A stretch of 64,000 nucleotides of DNA from CAVTLG01 sp963735495 (GTDB lineage: Bacteria; Chloroflexota; Ktedonobacteria; Ktedonobacterales; Ktedonobacteraceae), in NCBI GenBank assembly GCA_963735495.1, contig CAVTLG010000002.1, positions 1,240,001 to 1,304,000 of the forward strand, in the 5' to 3' direction. The notes below the pieces were generated by a model that was not told the origin of the DNA, made no database searches, and saw only the letters and a list, made by a program, of their open reading frames with translations. Within the stretch, counting starts at the first letter, position 1. The number at the start of each line of letters is the position of its first letter. Positions 36,222 through 44,647 of this stretch are shown here, piece by piece. Position numbers and translations under genes: made by a program.

Positions 36222-37268
36222 GTGATATCTACATTGCCCATTGACTCTCCCTGGCATGCGCTCATCGAGGAACGGGCGAAAAACTCGTTTTACTATGACC
36301 AGAGATGGTTAGACATACTGACAAGGTTCTATGGCTATCGTATCACGCGTCTGACGACCACAGATGCAGACGGGTGCATTACCGGCTTTCTCCCGCTCTG
36401 CTCTGTGAATAGTCCACTCACGGGACGACGCCTGGTCAGTCTGCCGTTTTCTGACCAGTGTCCTTTGTTGGCGGTAGATGAGGCCAGCGCAAACGAGCTG
36501 ATCGAACAGGCCGTTCAGCTTGCTCGCCAGCGCAAGGTCAAATATCTGGAATTGCGCGCAGGCGTGCACGAACAGCTTACGCAACGTCCCGATTTGACCG
36601 AGAGCAACCTGTATGTGAACTGGTCTATTCCGCTCTCTGAGCGCTCAGAAGATGCCTGGTCGCGGTTACGTAAGCCGGTGCAGCAGCAGATCAAGAAGTC
36701 GCAGAAGAACGGCGTCCAGATTCGTGTGGCCCAACGGCGTGAAGACATGTCTCTGTACTATAACCTGCATTTACGGACGCGGGGGAAAAAACATGGCATG
36801 CCTGTGCAATCACAAAATTATTTCTTTGCGTTGTGGGATACATTTGCCGCTAGCGGAACGCTGCGCCTGCTGCTGGCTGAATATGAGGGTATGACCATCG
36901 CTGGCATCATCTTGTTCGCGTCGGGTACGACACTCCACTATGCCTATGGTGCGTCAGACGAAAACCATTTGAAGCTGGCTCCCAATAATCTGCTCTTCTG
37001 GGATGCCATAACGTGGGGTAGCGAACATGGATACAAGGTGTTTGACCTGGGACGTACCGCGCGTGACAACACCGGGCTGATGGAATTCAAGCGACGTTGG
37101 GGAGCAGTGCAAGAGCCGCTTCCCTATTACTACTATCCGCGTACGGCTGGTTTAGCATCCACATCTGAAAACAGTCGCAAGTTTCGTGTGCTTACCACCG
37201 TCTGGAAAAAACTTCCGCTTAGCGTTACCGCTCCGCTGGGGGGACTGCTTTACAAACACATGGGATAA
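36222..37268 (+). CDS. FemAB-like GNAT acyltransferase
   Basis: A 348-residue protein with two GNAT-like halves, as in FemAB/MurM and the exosortase-locus FemAB proteins. The second half is the clearest: HLRTRGKKHGMPVQSQNYFFALWDTF, LLLAEYEGMTIAGIILFASGTTLHYAYGAS, NNLLFWDAITWGSEHGYKVFDLGRT, MEFKRRWGA. Such enzymes transfer an aminoacyl or acyl group to an amine of a glycan or peptide. The start is GTG with AGAGGTGA upstream. It follows the ATP-grasp gene by 22 bp and ends at a strong terminator. Confidence 0.87.
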   Translation: MISTLPIDSPWHALIEERAKNSFYYDQRWLDILTRFYGYRITRLTTTDADGCITGFLPLCSVNSPLTGRRLVSLPFSDQCPLLAVDEASANELIEQAVQLARQRKVKYLELRAGVHEQLTQRPDLTESNLYVNWSIPLSERSEDAWSRLRKPVQQQIKKSQKNGVQIRVAQRREDMSLYYNLHLRTRGKKHGMPVQSQNYFFALWDTFAASGTLRLLLAEYEGMTIAGIILFASGTTLHYAYGASDENHLKLAPNNLLFWDAITWGSEHGYKVFDLGRTARDNTGLMEFKRRWGAVQEPLPYYYYPRTAGLASTSENSRKFRVLTTVWKKLPLSVTAPLGGLLYKHMG

Positions 37269-37271
37269 CAA

Positions 37272-37308
37272 AACGCTCCTGGTCGACAGCGTGCTGACCA
37301 GGAGCGTT
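37272..37308. terminator. Bidirectional terminator
   Basis: AACGCTCCTGGTC (37272-37284) and GACCAGGAGCGTT (37296-37308) form a 13-bp perfect stem. It lies between the FemAB-like gene and the convergent sugar transferase gene, and a short T-rich stretch follows. Confidence 0.9.
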
Positions 37309-37335
37309 GTTGTATCTACCATGCAAGATGCTTAC

Positions 37336-38013
37336 TTACGCCGCACCTCTGCCAAATATCATCACAGGAACAGTTAAGAAGATCAATTTTATATCCTTAA
37401 CTATAGATTGACTCTTCAGATACTTGACATCCATGCTTACCATATCCGTAAACGTCACTGTAGAGCGCCCGTACACCTGCCAGGTGCCAGTCAGCCCTGG
37501 ACGTCCCGAGAGACGCAGCCAGTCTCTCTCACTGTACAGAGCAACTTCGTAGGCGATAGGCGGACGTGGACCAACCAGTGTCATGTCGCCCATCAGCACA
37601 TTCCAGAATTGTGGCAGCTCATCCAGGCTGGTCTTGCGAATAAAGCGTCCGATGCTGGTGATGCGCGGATCATTTTTCTCTTTATCAAGTGTTTGCCCGT
37701 TGCGCATCATCGCTTCGACCTTCTTCCGGTGAACGTCCTCATCCCCATTTACATACATGGATCGAAATTTTAGCATTCTGAACTCAACCCCATGTCGGCC
37801 AATGCGGGTCTGACGAAAGAATATTGGCCCTTTTGAGTTCAATTTGATGCAGAGCGCAATAACAATACCGACAAGCAACAGGAACGGAGCAATAAGCAAT
37901 GTGAATACGACGTCGAGCACACGTTTAGCACGCAGATAGCGCTCATTGATGCGAATAGGCTGAACTGCAGTTATTTGAGCAGTCTGCGCAGCTTGCAGCG
38001 TCTGAAAAACCAT
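37336..38013 (-). CDS. Undecaprenyl-phosphate sugar-phosphate transferase (bacterial sugar transferase)
   Basis: A 225-residue initiating transferase of the WcaJ/PglC core type. It has one N-terminal membrane segment (VVFTLLIAPFLLLVGIVIALCIKL) followed by the family signatures GPIFFRQTRIGRHGVEFRMLKFRSM, KNDPRITSIGRFIRKTSLDELPQFWNVLMGDMTLVGPRPP, and RPGLTGTWQVYGRS. It lacks the multi-helix N-terminal domain of full WcaJ. It moves a sugar-1-phosphate onto the lipid carrier, the first step of repeat-unit synthesis, and the neighbouring glycosyltransferases then extend it. It is convergent with the FemAB-like gene. Confidence 0.95.
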   Translation of the reverse strand: MVFQTLQAAQTAQITAVQPIRINERYLRAKRVLDVVFTLLIAPFLLLVGIVIALCIKLNSKGPIFFRQTRIGRHGVEFRMLKFRSMYVNGDEDVHRKKVEAMMRNGQTLDKEKNDPRITSIGRFIRKTSLDELPQFWNVLMGDMTLVGPRPPIAYEVALYSERDWLRLSGRPGLTGTWQVYGRSTVTFTDMVSMDVKYLKSQSIVKDIKLIFLTVPVMIFGRGAA

Positions 38014-38516
38014 GACATTTCCCCCAACTACGAATGTGAGCTAATTCCTGCACTTAAATACACATATGTATCTGGCGACACAGGCAGGAAACGCGAAAGA
38101 GGCTAGCACGTGAGCCAGTTAAGATTGAGTCAGTTAAATGAGTAAAAGTATACCCCACTCAAGTACTCATACTGACGCTTTTCTATTTATTAGTCTAGCG
38201 TATCAAGGTGTATATATGGTTGAGATCATCATGAGAAATGGTAGCGAAAGACCAATTGACACTTTCTTATCGTTCTTTTTTATAACAATCAAGCGAAATG
38301 TTCAATATATTTTCTCTCGATTTCTTGTGTATGTGTACTTACTATGAATATATTTGTTACATTATCTCTACTAGAAAAGCGAAATTTAACCTACTTTCTA
38401 CCCTTTTTTCATAGCATATAAGCAATATCAGCTAGTATGATATACTCACGTGAAGAGCTATGTTTAGATTTACGGTTGAATAAGCATTTTTCTATGGAAG
38501 GATATTAGGAAAAGGA
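38014..38516. other. AT-rich divergent intergenic region
   Basis: About 500 bp between the divergent sugar transferase and aminotransferase genes. It is clearly AT-rich and should hold both promoters. A 69-codon open frame at 38138-38347 has no ribosome site or recognisable features, and I do not call it. Confidence 0.5.
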
Positions 38517-39650
38517 ATGCCCTCATTACAAGTACCTCTCGTTGATTTGCGCGCTCAATACCTTGCTCTCAAGCCCGAGATACTGGCTGCATTCGAAGCT
38601 GTACTGGACGATATGCACCTGTTTCTCGGTCCACGTTTGCATGAGTTTGAGCAGGCATTCGCGGCATACTGTGGCTGCCGCTATGGAGTCGGTGGCTCGT
38701 CGGGAACAGACGCGCTGGCATTGGCCCTCCGCGCCTGCGATATCGGCCCTGGCGATGAGGTGATCACAGTATCAAACACATTTATTGCCACGATAGAAGC
38801 TATTGCCCTGGTTGGCGCAACTCCTGTTTTCATAGACGTTGATCCTGAAACCTATCTTATGGATTGGCAACAACTGCCCGCGCTCCTTTCGGAGCGTACA
38901 CGTGCCGTGCTACCCGTTCACCTGTATGGTCACGCTGCCGAGATGCAACCCATCCTGGACTTTGCCCACGCTCATGGCTTGCGCGTGATTGAGGATGCAT
39001 CACAGGCACATGGCGCGACCTACAACGGGCAGCGTGTTGGTAGCTTTGGCGATATCGCTTGCTTTAGCCTGTATTACAGTAAAAATCTGGGCGCCTTTGG
39101 TGAAGCCGGCATCTGCACGACAAATGACGCTGAACTGGCGGAAAAGATGCGTATGATCCGTGACCATGGCTCTCGCGTGCGCTATCAGCATGAAGTGATG
39201 GGTGTCAATGCACGCCTTGATGAGTTGCAAGCTGCGGCGTTGCTGGTGAAACTCCCGCATCTGGAGCGCTGGAATAGTCTGCGCCAGGAGCACGCGGATT
39301 TTTACAACGAGCAACTGCGCGATGTCGTTGAGATGATACCTGTTGTACGCGCGTGGGGGACGCATGTGTATTGTTATTATGTCATCCAGGTCCCAGAACG
39401 GGATCAGTTCCGCAAGGCGCTAGAGGAGCAAGGGATTGGCACAAATATTCACTATCCCACGCCGATCCATTTGCAACCTGCCTGTATTCGTCACGGCTAT
39501 CGCAGTGGTCCACTACCGGTCACAGAGGCAGCCGCGCAGCGTATTCTCTCTTTACCTATGTATCCAGAACTGACAGCGCAGCAGCGTCAGCTGGTGGTTG
39601 ATGCAGTCAAGCACACTCTCTATACTTTCTCTCATGCATCTAGAGCATAA
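38517..39650 (+). CDS. DegT/DnrJ/EryC1/StrS-type sugar aminotransferase
   Basis: A 377-residue PLP-dependent enzyme. The PLP region is visible in YGVGGSSGTDALALALRA, EVITVSNTFIATIEAI, VLPVHLYGHAAEMQPI, IEDASQAHGATYNGQRVGSFGDIACFSLYYSKNLGAFGEAG (the K in YSKNLGAFGEAG is the PLP lysine) and VMGVNARLDELQAA. It transfers an amino group to a nucleotide keto-sugar. An AAAGGA site precedes the ATG. It is the first of three genes that together look like a route to a 3- or 4-acetamido sugar: aminotransferase, Gfo/Idh oxidoreductase, N-acetyltransferase. Confidence 0.95.
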   Translation: MPSLQVPLVDLRAQYLALKPEILAAFEAVLDDMHLFLGPRLHEFEQAFAAYCGCRYGVGGSSGTDALALALRACDIGPGDEVITVSNTFIATIEAIALVGATPVFIDVDPETYLMDWQQLPALLSERTRAVLPVHLYGHAAEMQPILDFAHAHGLRVIEDASQAHGATYNGQRVGSFGDIACFSLYYSKNLGAFGEAGICTTNDAELAEKMRMIRDHGSRVRYQHEVMGVNARLDELQAAALLVKLPHLERWNSLRQEHADFYNEQLRDVVEMIPVVRAWGTHVYCYYVIQVPERDQFRKALEEQGIGTNIHYPTPIHLQPACIRHGYRSGPLPVTEAAAQRILSLPMYPELTAQQRQLVVDAVKHTLYTFSHASRA

Positions 39651-39682
39651 TGTAGTATTACGAAAACAAAGGAAAAGGCATA

Positions 39683-40681
39683 ATGAGGTATCTTCGTTTT
39701 GGTGTGATCGGGTGGGGCTATTGGGGACCGAAAGTTGCACGTAATCTAGAAAGTCTACCAGATGCAACGCTAAGTATGGTTGCCGACATGGATGTACGCC
39801 GCCTGGCTTCCATAGAGGCGAGTCAATCAGGTATCGAGACAACAACAGATATACAGGAGTTGCTGCGTTCCAATGTCGATGCTATCGCGATTGCTACTCC
39901 AGTGCGTACCCACTACCAACTCGCACGGGAAGCGTTGTTGCATGGCAAGCATGTGTTGGTAGAAAAACCATTGACCGCCAGCGTTAAAGAGGCTGAGGAA
40001 CTGGTTGCCCTGGCTGAGGAGCGCCAGTTGACATTGATGGTCGGCCATACGTTTGAGTATAGTCCAGCCGTCAATGAGCTGCGCAGGCTTGTGCAGAATG
40101 GCGAACTGGGAAAAATTTATTGTGTGGAGGCCGAGCGTGTCAATCTCGGATTGTTCCGTAATGATATTAATGTCATGTGGGATCTGGCCCCTCACGATAT
40201 CTCTATTTTGCTCTACTTGTTTGGCAAAATACCTGAGCAGATTAAAGTTCAGGCACATGCGCATATACAACCAAATATTCATGATGTCGCCCATATAGAT
40301 TTGAATTATGTCGATGGTATGAATGCCCATATCCATGTCAGTTGGCTGCACCCCTGCAAGATTCGCCGCGTGACGGTCATCGGGGATGCGAAAATGGCTG
40401 TGTATGACGACACGAACTCTGCCGAGGCCATCAAAATTTATAATAAAGGCGCCAATGTCGACGCTGACCCGGTGGTCTCCTATCGCTATGGGGAAATCAG
40501 TATCCCTCATATTGACTGGATCGAGCCTTTGCGCCTGGAGTGCGAGGATTTCGCTGCCGCGATTCGTAACGGGACGCAGCCCCGCGCCAGCGGACGGGTA
40601 GGTCTGGAGGTGGTGCGCGTATTGGCCGCTGCACAGCAAGCACTTGAGCAACAAGAGCGGGTGGTCGTGGGCGTAAACTAG
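39683..40681 (+). CDS. Gfo/Idh/MocA family oxidoreductase
   Basis: A 332-residue NAD(P)-dependent sugar oxidoreductase. The dinucleotide fold starts RFGVIGWGYWGPKVARNLESLPD. The conserved EKPLTAS contains the catalytic lysine of the family, followed by VGHTFEYSPAVNELRRLV and WDLAPHDISILLYLFG. It probably oxidises a UDP-N-acetyl sugar (WlbA/WbpB-like) to make the keto substrate for the aminotransferase. AAAGGAAAAGG precedes the ATG, and it follows the aminotransferase by 32 bp. Confidence 0.93.
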   Translation: MRYLRFGVIGWGYWGPKVARNLESLPDATLSMVADMDVRRLASIEASQSGIETTTDIQELLRSNVDAIAIATPVRTHYQLAREALLHGKHVLVEKPLTASVKEAEELVALAEERQLTLMVGHTFEYSPAVNELRRLVQNGELGKIYCVEAERVNLGLFRNDINVMWDLAPHDISILLYLFGKIPEQIKVQAHAHIQPNIHDVAHIDLNYVDGMNAHIHVSWLHPCKIRRVTVIGDAKMAVYDDTNSAEAIKIYNKGANVDADPVVSYRYGEISIPHIDWIEPLRLECEDFAAAIRNGTQPRASGRVGLEVVRVLAAAQQALEQQERVVVGVN

Positions 40682-40724
40682 TTTTTCGGGATGGCATTTC
40701 ACTATGGAGGTAGGCAGACAGGCA

Positions 40725-41324
40725 ATGACCGACGCATCTTTTTATGTCCACCCGGCAGCCGAGGTGGCACCAGAGGCACATATCGGCGCTGGTACCAGGA
40801 TTTGGAGACAGGCCCATGTACGGGAATATGCTCATATTGGCGAAACGTGCAATATTGGGAAGGGAGTCTACATTGACGCGCATGTGCATATCGGCTCCAA
40901 TGTAAAGATTCAAAATCATGCCTCAATCTTTGAGGGTGTCACTATCGAGGATGGTGTGTTTGTTGGTCCCCATGTTTGCTTCACCAATGATCTCTTTCCA
41001 CGCGCCATTACGCCCGATGGGAAACTCAAAAGTGCTGATGACTGGCAGATTACGCCTACGCGCGTGCTGTATGGCGCATCAATTGGCGCGGGCTCCATTA
41101 TCGTGTGCGGCGTCACCATTGGCGCGTTTGCGCTGATTGGTGCCGGTTCCGTTGTGACGAAAGACGTTCCATCCCATGCCCTGGTCTATGGCAATCCGGC
41201 GCGGCAGCATGACTATGTCTGCCGCTGCGCTCGACGCTTCTCTCATGTGTCTGAAGAGGGAGACAAACTGCTAGGATGGTGCGCTGTATGCCAGCAGGAA
41301 TATAGTATTGAAACTAGTATTTAG
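40725..41324 (+). CDS. Sugar N-acetyltransferase, left-handed beta-helix (WlbB/WbpD-like)
   Basis: A 199-residue hexapeptide-repeat acetyltransferase with FYVHPAAEVAPEAHIGAGTRIW, the conserved NIGKGVYIDAHVHIGSNVKIQNHASIFEGVTIEDGVFVGPHVCFTNDLFPRA block, and ALVYGNPARQHDYVCRC near the C-terminus, all as in WlbB/WbpD. A GGAGG overlaps an earlier ATG (40704), which favours the ATG at 40725; both are in frame. The C-terminus has a Cys pair pattern (CRCARR...CAVCQ) suggesting a metal site. It completes the acetamido-sugar trio with the two preceding genes. Confidence 0.93.
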   Translation: MTDASFYVHPAAEVAPEAHIGAGTRIWRQAHVREYAHIGETCNIGKGVYIDAHVHIGSNVKIQNHASIFEGVTIEDGVFVGPHVCFTNDLFPRAITPDGKLKSADDWQITPTRVLYGASIGAGSIIVCGVTIGAFALIGAGSVVTKDVPSHALVYGNPARQHDYVCRCARRFSHVSEEGDKLLGWCAVCQQEYSIETSI

Positions 41325-41333
41325 AATAAGTTG

Positions 41334-41532
41334 TAACGACTCAGGCAACGTTTCAGAACCGTGGAAGCTCGCGTAGGGGCCGAGCCAAGCCCTTTTTTGC
41401 TGGCCGATCTGCGGCGTGGGCGAAGGAAAAAAGGTCCCTTGCGGCGGCCCGTCCCTGGTGGAAGCCCAACCCGGACAACCGCCAGGGATTGTCCCTACAC
41501 GGCTCCCTCTGCTAGCCGACCTGAGGTGGTAC
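41334..41532. repeat. Family-2 repeat, diverged copy
   Basis: About 199 bp, edged by GTAACGACTCAGG and CCTGAGGTGGTAC, diverged versions of the 14-bp ends seen at 52617-52790. Inside are CGTAGGGGCCGAGCCAAG and GGACAACCGCCAGGGATTGT, the two core segments of this family. No coding potential is visible. Confidence 0.65.
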
Positions 41533-41563
41533 AATAGGTTTTATGAATTGTGGGGAGGACTTG

Positions 41564-42919
41564 ATGAATCTTATTTCTTTCTCTATAAAAACCAAAGGTA
41601 TACATAATTTTGCGCGCAGGCTAGCGACCGTCTTTACGCGCTTTGGCTTCACTGAACAGCAAACACGGCGGGCGTTACGCACTGTGGTGGCTACATTGCA
41701 GGAGTATCAGGCCGCGCCGACCTTCTTTATACCCGCCGTTGTGCTGGGCAGGCATCCCGCTCTGCTGGCTGAAATCGCGGGCGCAGGCGCGGAAATTGGC
41801 ATACACGGATATGTACACAATGATTATCGGACGTTAAGTGGTAGCGAGCAATACACGCAAACTGAGAAAGCTATCACTGTTTTTAAAAAAACGCACACTG
41901 CATTCCAGGGATTTCGCAATCCCTACCTGGGATGGACAGAAGAATCGCTCGAAGTGTTTGCCCAACTGGGTTTCACCTATGATAGCAATGATGCTGTCTT
42001 TCATGATGTCGTTGATCTCAACACATTCTCGCCACTGCTACAGAGCGGGTATCAAAAGTCCCTGGCTCTCTTTCAGGCCATTCCGTGTAGTGCATATGCG
42101 CTGCGACCATATTTTTCGGGCAAGATATTGCGTATCCCCACCAGTATTCCCGATGATGAGATGCTCTTCGACCGTCTACGCGTCACCAATGCGCAGGTAG
42201 GAGCTATCTGGAGCAGTGTTATGCAGCGCGTCTATGATCTTGGTGGTCTCTATACGCTGAACCTGCATCCCGAGCGCGCGGTACTTTGCAGACCGGCATT
42301 GCAAGCGTTACTCGCGGCTAGTCGCGGGCAAGCGCTGCCAGTCTGGGTAACAAGTCTGCAAGAGGTAGCCGCGTGGTGGAAGGAACGCAGCCAGTTTCGT
42401 TGGCGCATCACAGCGCAGCCAGCGGATCGCTGGTTGGTAAAAGCCGAATGTACGGCGCGTGCGACGCTGGTTACGCGCAATGTAGTGGTCGAGCAACAGA
42501 CGACAACTCCCTGGTTCAAGGGCGATGTACAGGTGCAAGCTCAGACCTTTACGCTACAAGCGACGCATTGCCCATGTATTGGTGTTTCGCCAGCCTGCCC
42601 ACAAGAGGTTGATGATTTTCTCTATGAGCAGGGATACGCCTTTGTGTGTTGCTCCCCACAAGATGCCCACCAGTATGCTTACTATCTCGACATGCCTTCA
42701 GGTCTGGGAACGACACGCGAGGAGCAATTACAAAACAAGAGCAAGCTTGTCGCAGATATCGAGGCAGTAGATGCTCCACTCGTCTACTTTGGCTGCTGGC
42801 CCGATGGCAGACGTGCCGCGCTCTCGATCACCGGGGATATTGATTCCGTGACGGTGCAAGACTTTTTCCTGCGCATCATCGAAGTTTATCAACGCAGCGC
42901 GTCCAAGGGCCACAAGTGA
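41564..42919 (+). CDS. Polysaccharide deacetylase-like protein, catalytic motif altered
   Basis: A 451-residue protein with a NodB-like domain in the first half. PTFFIPAVVLGRHPALL, GIHGYVHNDYRTL (the HxxxH metal pair), FRNPYLGWTEESLEVFAQLGFTYDS and GGLYTLNLHPE are recognisable. The first catalytic motif (TFDDG) is not present, so the general base Asp may be missing and deacetylase activity is doubtful. The last 190 residues are of unknown type. GGGGAGG five bases before the ATG at 41564 fixes the start over an ATG at 41543. It closes the polysaccharide locus, after a family-2 repeat. Confidence 0.8.
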   Translation: MNLISFSIKTKGIHNFARRLATVFTRFGFTEQQTRRALRTVVATLQEYQAAPTFFIPAVVLGRHPALLAEIAGAGAEIGIHGYVHNDYRTLSGSEQYTQTEKAITVFKKTHTAFQGFRNPYLGWTEESLEVFAQLGFTYDSNDAVFHDVVDLNTFSPLLQSGYQKSLALFQAIPCSAYALRPYFSGKILRIPTSIPDDEMLFDRLRVTNAQVGAIWSSVMQRVYDLGGLYTLNLHPERAVLCRPALQALLAASRGQALPVWVTSLQEVAAWWKERSQFRWRITAQPADRWLVKAECTARATLVTRNVVVEQQTTTPWFKGDVQVQAQTFTLQATHCPCIGVSPACPQEVDDFLYEQGYAFVCCSPQDAHQYAYYLDMPSGLGTTREEQLQNKSKLVADIEAVDAPLVYFGCWPDGRRAALSITGDIDSVTVQDFFLRIIEVYQRSASKGHK

Positions 42920-43249
42920 TTATGCACGCTATGGGAACTTTTTCCAGTCCTCTGGCTGTTTTTTCACTACTGTGTTTGCCGTGGAGAATATAGCAGCCAG
43001 AGGCTACAGGCGTTTCTACACACTCCGTTTCCGCGATGGGTTCCCTCTGTGACACCTCTATCACGCAGAGAAAATGGCTTAATATGCTTATGCGCAAAAT
43101 TTTTTGCTGCAACCACTATAACGTCTTACTTATAGCTCCAGATAGTTTTTCGTAAGCAGCACAAACGAAGAAGATACGAGAGGTGTAGAGACTTTGCAAG
43201 CATACCAGCCTGAGGTTTGCAATAAGCAAGCTTGTGAAAGGTGGCTAGA
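42920..43249. other. Gap before the conflict island
   Basis: About 330 bp with no gene. It ends in an AAAGGTGG ribosome site for the next gene. It contains a TTTTTTCACTACT stretch at about 42959, similar to motifs upstream of several polysaccharide genes. Composition turns AT-rich toward the right. Confidence 0.4.
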
Positions 43250-43924
43250 ATGGATGACGACGAGTTTACTTCTTACGAACAGGGTATGTCTTATTTCATA
43301 GAGTTTTTAGCCAGCAACAAGGATCAACAATCAGCACATCTTGAAGCTCTTGATCAGCAGGCACGTCTGTTGAGGAATATAGACCAAACACGACGATTTG
43401 GATCTGAGCCTGCGCTAACGGTTGATTTGAATAAAATTATTAACTGCTTGAATAGCCTCTGTCTGGCAACCAGCAGAAAAAGCTTCAATGAATGGTGTGG
43501 AATAAAGCATAGTTCACTTGATCTGCTATCTGCCAGACCTCTGCTTGCAGTTTCTCCGACAATGCAGAAATGTATAAGAAAATTGTTCAGTTCACTACAA
43601 AATACTTTGGAGTTTTTTGAGCAAGAAGGTGATTTTTATCAGTTTGAATGTGAAGATATACGTAAATTACTACAAAAGGATTATGTTCGTTTATCAGTCG
43701 ATATGATTGCACAGATCGTTCCTATTGATATCTCACAGGCTTCCCTGATAGTAGCACTGTATCATATCAAACAAAACGTGGAGGAAATAATCGGCTTTAT
43801 ACGTGAATTTGAGCCTGTTTGTCAGAAGTCCTCGGGTCGGAAAAGGAGACAAGAGATACAGGAAAAGCTGAGTAATATCATCAGTTATATGCTACAATCT
43901 ATATTATCACTTCTTATAGGTTGA
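43250..43924 (+). CDS. EAD-like domain protein with helical C-terminus
   Basis: A 224-residue protein. Residues about 1-90 match the domain shared with the caspase (45643) and the 47363 protein: LEALDQQARLLRNIDQTRRFG, then VDLNKIINCLNSLCLATSRKSFNEWC. This pattern (Leu/Asn-rich helices ending SFNELC-like) is that of the effector-associated domains of Chloroflexota conflict proteins. The rest (about 90-224) is helical and unknown. The ATG at 43250 follows AAAGGTGG closely; the frame is open from a GTG at 43241. I infer an adaptor or effector recruited through EAD-EAD contacts. Composition is AT-rich. Confidence 0.65.
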   Translation: MDDDEFTSYEQGMSYFIEFLASNKDQQSAHLEALDQQARLLRNIDQTRRFGSEPALTVDLNKIINCLNSLCLATSRKSFNEWCGIKHSSLDLLSARPLLAVSPTMQKCIRKLFSSLQNTLEFFEQEGDFYQFECEDIRKLLQKDYVRLSVDMIAQIVPIDISQASLIVALYHIKQNVEEIIGFIREFEPVCQKSSGRKRRQEIQEKLSNIISYMLQSILSLLIG

Positions 43925-43987
43925 TTGCCCAGATAGGCGGCTGAGAAGCAGCCAATAGAAAGGAGATATTTTGTTCTAAAACTTGAC

Positions 43988-44009
43988 AATATTAGAAATT
44001 TCTAATATT
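43988..44009. promoter_or_regulatory. Perfect 22-bp palindrome, operator candidate
   Basis: A fully self-complementary AT-rich sequence centred on AGAAATTTCT. It lies 63 bp after one EAD gene and 167 bp before the next gene. It could be an operator or a weak terminator; no protein for it is known. Confidence 0.45.
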
Positions 44010-44176
44010 ATTAATGTATAGATGTACCTTGTCAACTACCTGATTAAAAGTTGTTTCATACTATACACGTTTTTTAGCTGCCACTTTTCATAATGCATGG
44101 GTGCACATCACACAGTTTTTCTCCTACAGACATGTAGTTATGGTGGCTTCTGTAACAGCTGCCAAGTAGGATTGTT

Positions 44177-44575
44177 GTGCCAAGCTACTCAGGTGGTCCA
44201 TCACATGGTAATACTTCGTCATCTGATCAATGGAGCAGCCTGGCAACCCTTATGGTACAGGTTGAGAACATCATGACAACACTTGACGATTATACGCAAC
44301 ATACGACCTTGAATGATAAAACTATAAGCAATTTCGTTCTGCAACTAAATGGCATAAAAGACAAAATCCCTCACTGTGCACCTCCTAGAAGTGACAACAA
44401 AGTAACGCCGATGATCGACTGCTTAAGGGATGCCTGCAAAAATCTTAATCTTGCTGCTATAGAATATCAACAGAAAAAGCGCCTGAACAGCGCATCCTAC
44501 AACTATATAATGAAAGGGCACAAGAGCCTCTCTCAAGTGATTGGTATCTGGCAACGCATTCGTAAAAGTGGATAG
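44177..44575 (+). CDS. Small helical protein in the EAD-caspase island
   Basis: A 132-residue, mainly helical protein starting at GTG (44177) after AGTAGG. An N-terminal Ser/Gly-rich tail (SYSGGPSHGNTSSSD) is followed by SLATLMVQVENIMTTLDDYT and later IDCLRDACKNLNLAAIEYQQKKRL, without membrane segments or catalytic motifs. I do not recognise a family. It lies between the first EAD protein and another helical protein, all co-directional, so it belongs to the same module. Confidence 0.55.
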   Translation: MPSYSGGPSHGNTSSSDQWSSLATLMVQVENIMTTLDDYTQHTTLNDKTISNFVLQLNGIKDKIPHCAPPRSDNKVTPMIDCLRDACKNLNLAAIEYQQKKRLNSASYNYIMKGHKSLSQVIGIWQRIRKSG

Positions 44576-44647
44576 ATGTATGTAGTTGATCGTCACACGG
44601 AGAAACGACTATTTTTCATTGCTCCGGCAACAGAGGGAGACAACAAC

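Noticed and set aside
38138..38347. 69-codon frame in the AT-rich gap
   Set aside because: No ribosome site, no homology-like pattern, and composition like non-coding DNA.
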